Below are positions 1-5,576 of a DNA stretch of 10,202 bases, piece after piece. The DNA comes from Candidatus Parcubacteria bacterium (GTDB lineage Bacteria; Patescibacteriota; Minisyncoccia; 2-02-FULL-40-12; GWA2-44-9). Every line of letters begins with the position of its first letter. The stretch's first letter is position 1. The DNA is taken from the NCBI GenBank assembly GCA_019662005.1, contig JAIFWG010000030.1, forward strand, positions 1 to 10,202, in the 5' to 3' direction. The notes below the pieces were generated by a model, which saw nothing but the letters and a program-made list of their open reading frames with translations, was not told the origin of the DNA and did not search any database. Position numbers and translations under genes: made by a program.

Positions 1-239
1 TGGATGTAGAGAATATTAGATTTCTTATTTTATCAAACTTAAAAACCTATGCCCCGAAGCACTACGTTAATATTGGCTTGATTGCAGATTGGAAAAGCGG
101 TGAACCAAAAGTTATGGAACCAGATCGTGTGGAATCTTGGGCATGGTATGAAATGGATAATTTTCCACAACCTCTCTTCTCCACGATTCCAAGCTATGTT
201 GAAGCTCTCAAAATCGGTGTTAATTTTGTAGATCACTAG
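1..239 (+). CDS. Nudix hydrolase, C-terminal fragment
   Basis: The gene enters from outside the window. The open frame starts at base 3 and gives 78 residues before the TAG at 237-239. The fragment contains HYVNIGLIADW, then EPDRVESWAWYEMDNFP and PLFSTIPSY. This is the typical end of NUDT15/MTH1-like Nudix proteins, where a His-Tyr-Val beta strand is followed by a 'glutamate-proline ... W-x-W-(Y/F) ... D-N-(L/F)-P ... P-L-F' segment that lines the substrate pocket. The catalytic Nudix box would lie upstream and is not visible. Such enzymes hydrolyse nucleoside di- or triphosphates linked to another group, often oxidised or otherwise unwanted nucleotides. The family call is fairly secure; the substrate cannot be told from this piece. 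Confidence 0.8.
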   Translation, partial: DVENIRFLILSNLKTYAPKHYVNIGLIADWKSGEPKVMEPDRVESWAWYEMDNFPQPLFSTIPSYVEALKIGVNFVDH

Positions 240-265
240 GCAATAAATAGAAGATGTGTTATAAT
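237..265 (+). promoter_or_regulatory. Extended -10 promoter for the zinc-ribbon gene
   Basis: TATAAT at 260-265 is preceded by TGT at 257-259, giving a perfect extended -10. A weak -35 (TAGGCA, 237-242, 4 of 6) lies 17 bases upstream and overlaps the stop of the Nudix gene. Transcription would start near 272 and leave a leader of about 57 nt. Confidence 0.65.
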
Positions 266-328
266 AGTTTTATCAATAATTCTGGCGAAATGATTTTAAT
301 AAATTGTTTGGCTGGCAAGAAGTAAAAA

Positions 329-475
329 ATGTACAAGTGTCCAAATTGCGGAACCGAGCAAGAAGCTATCGGTACCTGCACCAACTGCGGTTCTGCAGTA
401 TCTGAAGAAAATAAAACTTCAGCAGAAGCAGAGATGGGTTCAGACGCAGTGTCTGACGACTCTTCAGCCAAGTAG
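329..475 (+). CDS. Small zinc-ribbon protein (48 aa)
   Basis: The ATG at 329 opens a 48-residue protein. Two CxxCG knuckles (CPNCG at residues 4-8 and CTNCG at 17-21) sit 9 residues apart and should hold one zinc ion as a minimal zinc ribbon. The rest (residues 22-48) is a Ser/Ala/Glu/Asp-rich tail that looks disordered. Zinc ribbons of this size usually act in protein-protein or nucleic-acid contacts; no specific role can be assigned. The gene is a complete unit, with an extended -10 promoter upstream and a strong hairpin terminator right after the stop. There is no good Shine-Dalgarno; only AAGAAG lies upstream of the ATG. The paired Cys spacing makes chance coding unlikely. Confidence 0.75.
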   Translation: MYKCPNCGTEQEAIGTCTNCGSAVSEENKTSAEAEMGSDAVSDDSSAK

Positions 476-478
476 TCA

Positions 479-512
479 AAACAAAATGTCCCCGTGAGGG
501 GATATTTTGTTT
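479..512. terminator. Hairpin terminator after the zinc-ribbon gene
   Basis: TCCCC (489-493), loop GTGA and GGGGA (498-502) form the core. It is extended by a G-T wobble and an A-rich/T-rich stem out to about 479/512. The T-rich 3' arm (ATATTTTGTTT) serves as the U-tract, and the A-rich 5' arm would let it work on both strands. Confidence 0.85.
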
Positions 513-539
513 GACTTAAAATAGGTATTATGTTTCAAT
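511..539 (+). promoter_or_regulatory. Putative secDF promoter
   Basis: TTGACT (511-516) overlaps the last bases of the preceding terminator. A TGT plus TTCAAT (534-539, 4 of 6) follows after a 17-base spacer. The start would be near 546, leaving only about 6 nt before the secD ATG. TATTAT at 525-530 is an alternative -10 without a matching -35. Confidence 0.45.
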
Positions 540-551
540 CTCTTCATCACT

Positions 552-1952
552 ATGCGAAGTAAATTACTTCTCGCAACTATTATTGTTGGTTCATTACTGC
601 TCGTTCTTTTTGTCGCCCCTGAATGGATTAATAAAGGAATCGATAAGGCTAATGCAAGGTTTTCTCGTCACATAGCACACGTACCAGTTGTGCCATTTAG
701 GCTTGGATTAGATCTTCTTGGCGGAACTCATCTTGTGTACCAAGCTGACCTTTCTAAAATTCAGGGAACAAAGTCAGATGCTATGGATGGAATCCGCGAT
801 GTTGTAGAGCGCCGCGTAAATTTGTTTGGTGTTTCTGAACCTGTAGTAGAAGTAAACGGTTCAGACCAATTGATTATTGATCTGGCTGGTATTAAAGATG
901 TAAACCAGGCAATCAAGCTGATTGGAGAGACGCCATTTTTGGAATTTAAGACCATGCTCCCTCGAGCTCAAGGCGATGCAATCATCAAACAAAAATTAGG
1001 CGCCCAGGCGCAGGGAGTTACTGCGGATTTGCTATGTGCTCCGGGAAACACTCAAAGTTTAATTCAGGTTCTTCTTCAATTTGGCGCTGATCCATGTTAT
1101 CAGTCATCTGGTTTAGATGGTTCACAATTAAAATCAGCTCAAGTGGTATTTACTAGTCAGTCATTTTCGCCCCAAGTAAAACTTGTACTAAATGACGCGG
1201 GCGCAAAACTTTTTGGCCAGATCACCCAAAATAATATTGGAAAAACTGTAGCAATCTATCTTGATGGAGTTCCTATTTCAACGCCTACCGTTCAGAGCGC
1301 AATTTTAGATGGCAATGCAGTTATCACGGGCAACTTTACTCCTGATGAAGCAAAAATTTTGGCTAATCGTTTGAACTCGGGCGCGCTGCCAGTACCAATT
1401 CGATTGGTTAGCCAGCAGACCATTGGCGCTTCGCTTGGCGCTGAATCTTTGAATAAGAGTTTGAAAGCCGGATTGTATGGTTTATTATTCGTGGCCATAT
1501 TTATGATTCTATTTTACAGATTGCCTGGCATAATTTCGGTTATTGCCTTGTTGATTTATGTTTTGGTGGTGTTGGCATTCTATAAATTGATTCCAGTTAC
1601 TTTAACCTTGTCGGGTATCGCAGGATTTATCTTATCGCTTGGTATGGCGGTAGACGCAAACATTTTGATATTTGCCCGTATGAAAGAAGAGCTGCGAGAT
1701 GGAAAGTCTCTCCAGAATTCTATGCGAGAAGGATTTTCTCGCGCCTGGCTTTCAGTTCGAGATAGCCACGTGACTACTTTGATTGGCGCAGTAGTGCTTT
1801 ATGCCGCAACGACTTCAATTGTAAAAGGATTTGCGCTCACCCTTGGCGTTGGAGTATTAACCAGTTTATTTACCGCAACCATTGTTACTAGGTCCTTCTT
1901 GCGCTTGGTAAGCGGACCATGGTTTGAATCAAAGAAACGATTATTCCGATAA
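552..1952 (+). CDS. secD: Protein translocase subunit SecD
   Basis: SecD pairs with SecF in the inner membrane and uses the proton-motive force to help pull exported proteins off the SecYEG channel. The 466-residue product has a first membrane span at about 5-22. The family motif LGLDLLGGTHL is at 51-61, followed by a large external P1-type domain to about 285. GASLGAESL (292-300) leads into five C-terminal spans (about 304-446), with GMAVDANILIFARMKEE at 364-380 carrying the conserved Asp of the SecD transmembrane core. It is shorter than the E. coli protein (615 aa), as in many SecDs with a small external domain. C162 and C182 are its only cysteines; both lie in the external domain and could form a disulfide. 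No Shine-Dalgarno precedes the ATG, so initiation may be leaderless or SD-independent. Confidence 0.97.
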   Translation: MRSKLLLATIIVGSLLLVLFVAPEWINKGIDKANARFSRHIAHVPVVPFRLGLDLLGGTHLVYQADLSKIQGTKSDAMDGIRDVVERRVNLFGVSEPVVEVNGSDQLIIDLAGIKDVNQAIKLIGETPFLEFKTMLPRAQGDAIIKQKLGAQAQGVTADLLCAPGNTQSLIQVLLQFGADPCYQSSGLDGSQLKSAQVVFTSQSFSPQVKLVLNDAGAKLFGQITQNNIGKTVAIYLDGVPISTPTVQSAILDGNAVITGNFTPDEAKILANRLNSGALPVPIRLVSQQTIGASLGAESLNKSLKAGLYGLLFVAIFMILFYRLPGIISVIALLIYVLVVLAFYKLIPVTLTLSGIAGFILSLGMAVDANILIFARMKEELRDGKSLQNSMREGFSRAWLSVRDSHVTTLIGAVVLYAATTSIVKGFALTLGVGVLTSLFTATIVTRSFLRLVSGPWFESKKRLFR

Positions 1953-1953
1953 T

Positions 1954-2829
1954 ATGCCAAAAGTATATACATTTATGTTCTGGTTCTCCATTTCTCTGAT
2001 GCTGCTTTCTATTGCAGCTACGGGAATATTTGGATTGAAACTAGGTGTGGATTTTAAAGGCGGAAGCGTCATGGAGGTTCAGTTTGCAAACCGCCCTCCT
2101 ATTACTGATCTTCAGAATGCCCTTAAAGACTTTCCAGGAGCAGTTTCGAGTGCAGTCGGTGATAAGGGTTTAATCGTTCGCACGAACGAGCTGTCTGAAG
2201 CTCAACACCAGCAAGCGCTCAATGCTCTAAAGAGTAATTTCCCCCAAGCTGGAGCACAAGAAAAACAGTTCAGTTCAGTGGGGCCAGCCATTGGAAGCGA
2301 GTTAAAGCATAAGAGCTTGATAGCGATCATTCTTGTATTGCTGGGTATTATCATCTACATTGCATTTGTGTTTAGAAAGTTGGCTCGAGCAGCTTCTCCA
2401 TGGAAAATGGGTGTTGCAGCTATTGTGGCTTTGATGCACGATGTGATAATTCCGGTTGGCGTGTTCGCGATCCTCGGGCATTATTACGGGATCGAGATCA
2501 GTGGCGTATTCGTAGCTGCCGCGCTTACTATTTTAGGGTTTTCAGTGTCAGATACAGTCGTTATTTTTGATAGAGTGCGAGAGAATATTATCCGCGGGGG
2601 ATCTAGAGAAAATTTTGGCGCCGTAGTGCACCGAAGTGTCATGCAAACCTTGACTCGTTCTCTCAATACGGTATTTACAGTATTATTATCCCTGTTTGCT
2701 ATCTACTTCTTTGGCGGCGAGAGTATTAAGTATTTCTCCCTCGCGCTGATTATAGGTATATTCCTTGGAGCTTATTCATCTATATTCGTAGCAGCACCAT
2801 TGCTTGTTTGGTGGGTGGATAAGAGGTAG
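1954..2829 (+). CDS. secF: Protein translocase subunit SecF
   Basis: This is the partner of SecD in the accessory Sec complex. The 291-residue product has a first span at about 7-28, then GVDFKGGSVMEV (DFKGG at 33-37, the SecF signature) and a short external domain. GPAIGSEL (110-117) follows, then spans at about 121-141, 152-174, 181-204, 236-254 and 261-285. GFSVSDTVVIFDRVREN (195-211) is the conserved SecF segment, with D200 in the position linked to proton use. I chose the ATG at 1954 over the TTG at 1924. It lies one base after the secD stop, which suggests translational coupling, and it gives the Met-Pro start shared with four other genes in the window. Confidence 0.97.
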   Translation: MPKVYTFMFWFSISLMLLSIAATGIFGLKLGVDFKGGSVMEVQFANRPPITDLQNALKDFPGAVSSAVGDKGLIVRTNELSEAQHQQALNALKSNFPQAGAQEKQFSSVGPAIGSELKHKSLIAIILVLLGIIIYIAFVFRKLARAASPWKMGVAAIVALMHDVIIPVGVFAILGHYYGIEISGVFVAAALTILGFSVSDTVVIFDRVRENIIRGGSRENFGAVVHRSVMQTLTRSLNTVFTVLLSLFAIYFFGGESIKYFSLALIIGIFLGAYSSIFVAAPLLVWWVDKR

Positions 2830-2839
2830 CCTTGTGGGA

Positions 2840-2862
2840 GTTGATCCCGCTCTTGAGAATCC
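2840..2862 (+). repeat. Left arm of inverted repeat around the GIY-YIG gene
   Basis: This 23-nt arm ends 3 bases before the ATG at 2866. It is the reverse complement of 3114-3136 at 20 of 23 positions, and all three mismatches (2842, 2843, 2851) would be G-U pairs in RNA. Its 5' half also takes part in a small local hairpin (GTGGGA 2834-2839 with TCCCGC 2845-2850). Confidence 0.85.
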
Positions 2863-2865
2863 ATT

Positions 2866-3135
2866 ATGTTCTATGTATATGTATTACAGATGCAGAATCA
2901 AACATTGTACATAGGATTTACGAGTGATCTCAAGAAAAGATTGCAAGAACATAATAAGGGACAAAGTATTTACACAAAAAAGTTTTTACCAGCAAGATTA
3001 ATATATTACGAGTGCTACTTGTCAGATAAAGATGCCAAAAAACGAGAGAGCATGTTAAAGGAATTTGGCAGCACGTATAGTCACTTGAAGAAGAGAATCT
3101 CGGCTAGCTTAGGGGATTCTCAAGGGCGGGATTGA
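2866..3135 (+). CDS. Small GIY-YIG endonuclease-domain protein (UPF0213/YhbQ-like)
   Basis: This 89-residue protein is essentially one GIY-YIG nuclease domain. The 'GIY' strand appears as YVYVL (3-7), 'YIG' as LYIGFT (14-19), and the catalytic Arg region as DLKKRLQEHN (21-30, R25 and H29). IYYECYLSDKDAKKRESMLK (46-65) supplies the late conserved Glu, probably E61. The fold cuts or nicks DNA using a divalent metal. Stand-alone versions are common, but their biological job is mostly unknown. No Shine-Dalgarno is visible. The gene sits 36 bases after secF. An inverted repeat brackets it: the left arm stops just before the ATG and the right arm encodes the last residues and the stop, so the C-terminal tail GDSQGRD is read from the repeat itself. 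This suggests the gene and repeat form one unit, possibly mobile. Confidence 0.9.
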   Translation: MFYVYVLQMQNQTLYIGFTSDLKKRLQEHNKGQSIYTKKFLPARLIYYECYLSDKDAKKRESMLKEFGSTYSHLKKRISASLGDSQGRD

Positions 3136-3136
3136 C
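3114..3136 (-). repeat. Right arm of inverted repeat around the GIY-YIG gene
   Basis: This is the inverted copy of 2840-2862. It covers the last codons and TGA stop of the GIY-YIG gene and overlaps the -35 box (3132-3137) of the next gene's promoter. The arms enclose 251 bases; the whole unit from 2840 to 3136 is 297 bases long. Confidence 0.85.
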
Positions 3137-3160
3137 CATTTTAAATAAATATTTTATAAT
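3132..3160 (+). promoter_or_regulatory. Promoter of the sigma4/HARE-HTH gene
   Basis: TTGACC (3132-3137, 5 of 6), a 17-base spacer and a perfect TATAAT (3155-3160) form a near-consensus housekeeping promoter. The start would be near 3167. The -35 box lies inside the right inverted-repeat arm and includes the TGA stop of the GIY-YIG gene. Confidence 0.8.
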
Positions 3161-3203
3161 GCTTTTGTACTGATACTCAGTGGAGGGGGTACAACCATCA
3201 GAT

Positions 3204-4262
3204 ATGCCAACAAATTCTCAATCAATCAAAAAGACCGTTGCTGAGCTTCTTAAGCACTGCTCACCTCGAAACAAGGACATCATCTCCCGACGCTTTGGGT
3301 TAAAGACCGGGAAAAAGGAAACCTTGGAATCAATTGGTGCAAGCTACAGCATTACCCGAGAACGAGTCCGACAGATTGAAGAATCCACCCTCTCCCAACT
3401 TTCTCATGTTGCTCAAGACAGCAACGAAGTTAAGCAATACATTGTTCTCGCAAAAGACATTCTTAACGAGCACGGCGGCATTATCCGCGAGCGCGATATG
3501 TTCCAATCCTTCAGCGGTCAGCAAGGAGACAATGTTATTAATTCCTCTTTAGTATTTTTGCTAACCTTAAGCAACGAACTTGCCCGCTTTCAGGAAAATG
3601 ATGACTTCCATTCCTTTTGGTCAGTAAACCGGCCAACTCTAGTTTCATTCCAGCAAACAACTAATGCTTTAATCAAGCTGCTCGATAAAAATGCTCAGGT
3701 TGTTTCTGATCAAGAATTTCATGCTTTGGTCCAAAAAAACTCTGTGCCTGGATTTAGCACCTCTGGCAAGCTAACCGAATCCGAATTGCAGTTATGTTTA
3801 ATGATCAGCAAAAATCTCGATAAAAATATTTTCAATGAAGTCGGTTTGACTGCCTGGCCAGAAGTAAAGCCAAAAGGAGTTAGAGATAAAGCCTACCTGG
3901 TTCTCAAGAAAGAAAAGCAGCCTAAGCATTTTGGAGATATTGCTAAACTTATCAATACCACCGGGTTTAATGGTAAAAAGGCCAACATCCAAACCGTTCA
4001 CAACGAACTTATCAAAGACGAACGATTTGTCTTGGTGGGCCGAGGCATGTACGCACTTTCAGAGTGGGGCTACAAAGCTGGAACCGTAAAGGATGTATTG
4101 GTAGATATCCTCAAAAATGCTTCCAAGCCACTAGCTAAAACAGCATTAATGGCCAAAGTTCGCGATGCTCGCATGGTCAAAGAAAACACCATTTTACTCA
4201 ATCTTCAGGACTCACGAACATTTGTCAAAAACGAAGACGGCACGTATACTTTAAAAGGATAG
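3204..4262 (+). CDS. Sigma-70 region 4 / HARE-HTH fusion regulator
   Basis: The 352-residue protein starts with a sigma-70 region-4 helix-turn-helix at about 14-66. It reads 'P-R-N-K-D-I-I-S-R-R-F-G-L', then LESIGASYSITRERVRQIEE, with the recognition helix from T51. This is the part of a sigma factor that contacts the -35 element. No region 2 follows, so it is unlikely to act as a full sigma factor. A helical middle (about 67-220) leads to a HARE-HTH winged helix at about 226-292 (VRDKAYLVLKKE ... GRGMYALSEWGY), the fold of RNA polymerase delta subunit and ASXL proteins. A second related wing domain follows at about 294-352, ending in DGTYTLKG. It is probably a transcription regulator that touches DNA and perhaps polymerase. 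A GTG at 3180 would add 8 residues. I prefer ATG 3204 because GGAGGGGG (3182-3189) lies upstream of it, although 14 bases is a long spacing. Confidence 0.85.
   Translation: MPTNSQSIKKTVAELLKHCSPRNKDIISRRFGLKTGKKETLESIGASYSITRERVRQIEESTLSQLSHVAQDSNEVKQYIVLAKDILNEHGGIIRERDMFQSFSGQQGDNVINSSLVFLLTLSNELARFQENDDFHSFWSVNRPTLVSFQQTTNALIKLLDKNAQVVSDQEFHALVQKNSVPGFSTSGKLTESELQLCLMISKNLDKNIFNEVGLTAWPEVKPKGVRDKAYLVLKKEKQPKHFGDIAKLINTTGFNGKKANIQTVHNELIKDERFVLVGRGMYALSEWGYKAGTVKDVLVDILKNASKPLAKTALMAKVRDARMVKENTILLNLQDSRTFVKNEDGTYTLKG
4222..4250 (+). promoter_or_regulatory. Promoter inside the end of the sigma4/HARE gene
   Basis: TTGTCA (4222-4227, 5 of 6), a 17-base spacer and TATACT (4245-4250, 5 of 6) point at the membrane-protein gene at 4287. 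The start would be near 4257, within the left arm of the following hairpin, so its transcripts would carry only a six-pair remnant of that terminator. Confidence 0.65.
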
Positions 4263-4283
4263 TAAAGCTATCCTTTTAAAGTA
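4247..4283. terminator. 16-bp hairpin over the stop codon of the sigma4/HARE gene
   Basis: TACTTTAAAAGGATAG (4247-4262) pairs perfectly with CTATCCTTTTAAAGTA (4268-4283) across a TAAAG loop. The GC-bearing top is followed by TTTT, and the A-run on the other arm makes it symmetric. It contains the TAG stop (4260-4262) and ends 3 bases before the next ATG. It probably terminates read-through from upstream. Confidence 0.75.
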
Positions 4284-4286
4284 CTT

Positions 4287-5555
4287 ATGGATTCAATTTC
4301 TCTCATTATTTCTGTATTTAAAAACACCACAATTATATTGTGGTCCTATTGGTGGATTTGGCTGCCAGTTGTGCTGGTTCTCGCTGCATTTCAAGCTTTT
4401 AAAGATCTAAAACGATCCGAATATCTTGCAGGTTTAAAGTGGGTTACGCTAGAAATCAAAATTCCGCAGGAGATTCTTAAGAGCCCAAAGTCCATGGAGC
4501 AGATTTTTTCTGCTCTTCATGTTGTTTCTGGAGATGTAAAATCATGGCGGGAGACGCTTGATAAGGGCGGTATTATGGCGGCTTGGAACTATCAATGGGG
4601 CAAGGTTGGCGACGTGACTTCATTTGAGATTGTTAGTCTTGGCGGAGTAATTCATTTTTACATCAGATGTTTAGAGCAATATAGAAATCTGATCGAAGCC
4701 CAAATTTACGGATATTTTTCCGATGCCGAAATATTCCTTACGACTGATTATTTAACAGAATTGCCTGCAGCTTTGCCTAATGAACAAATGGACTTGGCCA
4801 GTGGCGAAGTTATCTTAGCAAAGGAAGACGCATATCCTATTAAGACCTATCCAGAATTTGAAGAACAAGGCGCTGGAAAAGATGACCCAAAGCGGGTTGA
4901 TCCACTTGCTTCCCTCGTTGAATCCATGGCCTTAATGATTCCGGGTGAAGTTCTTGGCCTGCAAATATTAGTAAGCGGAACAGAAAAAGGTAAAGACATT
5001 CAGCCAGTAATTGATAAAATAATGGAGAAGCCAGCTAAGCCTCGAAATGATGCTTTAGATCAGATATTATCTTTTATTGATTCTTTGTTTGGAGCAACAC
5101 CAACTGTTCCAGAGAAAAAAGATGAAAAGTCTTTTTCTCAACTTGGGCCTGGCAAACAAGATATAATTAAAGCTATTGAAAAAGCAGCCGCAAAACTGCC
5201 TTTCAAAGTCGGTATTCGCTTTTTATATGTTGCCCCTAAGGACAGATTTAATAAAGGTCGGCCAGCAGGAGTCTTTGCTTCGTTTAAGCAATTTTCTACC
5301 ATGAATTTAAATGCTTTTAAACCCGGGTTTTCTAGCGATGCAAAAGGCCGCAACAAAGAATACAAATCATATGTTAATAAAGTAACTTTATTTAAGCGTT
5401 ATAGTTCAAGATCCCAATTAGATAAACCTTTTACATTAAATTCAGAAGAGTTGGCTACTATTTATCACTTCCCAGATGCGGGAGTGGTATCAGGCGCCCT
5501 GCCACGCGTGGAGGCCAAGAAAGGCGAACCGCCATCAGGATTGCCAACAGCGTAG
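4287..5555 (+). CDS. Membrane-anchored protein paired with the VirD4-like ATPase
   Basis: I do not recognise a named family with certainty. The 422-residue product has one clear membrane segment near the N-terminus (about 16-37, with a Trp-rich start WSYWWIW), then a basic stretch (FKDLKRSEY). The long soluble remainder is most likely cytoplasmic by the positive-inside rule. Notable pieces are VTLEIKIPQEILKSPKSMEQ (53-72), a helical middle with KAIEKAAAKLPFKVGIRFLY, and a probably disordered Gly/Pro-rich C-terminus. The coding end is 21 bases before the ATPase ATG with no terminator between, so the two are almost certainly cotranscribed. Similar membrane protein plus VirD4/TraG ATPase pairs occur in Patescibacteria (from memory, not checked). 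I infer it anchors or gates the ATPase. There is no Shine-Dalgarno; a hairpin ends 3 bases upstream. Confidence 0.8.
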   Translation: MDSISLIISVFKNTTIILWSYWWIWLPVVLVLAAFQAFKDLKRSEYLAGLKWVTLEIKIPQEILKSPKSMEQIFSALHVVSGDVKSWRETLDKGGIMAAWNYQWGKVGDVTSFEIVSLGGVIHFYIRCLEQYRNLIEAQIYGYFSDAEIFLTTDYLTELPAALPNEQMDLASGEVILAKEDAYPIKTYPEFEEQGAGKDDPKRVDPLASLVESMALMIPGEVLGLQILVSGTEKGKDIQPVIDKIMEKPAKPRNDALDQILSFIDSLFGATPTVPEKKDEKSFSQLGPGKQDIIKAIEKAAAKLPFKVGIRFLYVAPKDRFNKGRPAGVFASFKQFSTMNLNAFKPGFSSDAKGRNKEYKSYVNKVTLFKRYSSRSQLDKPFTLNSEELATIYHFPDAGVVSGALPRVEAKKGEPPSGLPTA

Positions 5556-5576
5556 TTAATAATTTAAACGCAAAAT

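Noticed and set aside
2834..2850. Small hairpin after secF as a terminator
   Set aside because: A six-pair stem with one wobble and no T-tract follows; it is better explained as part of the inverted-repeat region.
3180..3203. GTG start for the sigma4/HARE gene
   Set aside because: The Shine-Dalgarno-like GGAGGGGG lies downstream of this GTG and upstream of ATG 3204; the latter also matches the ATGCCA pattern.
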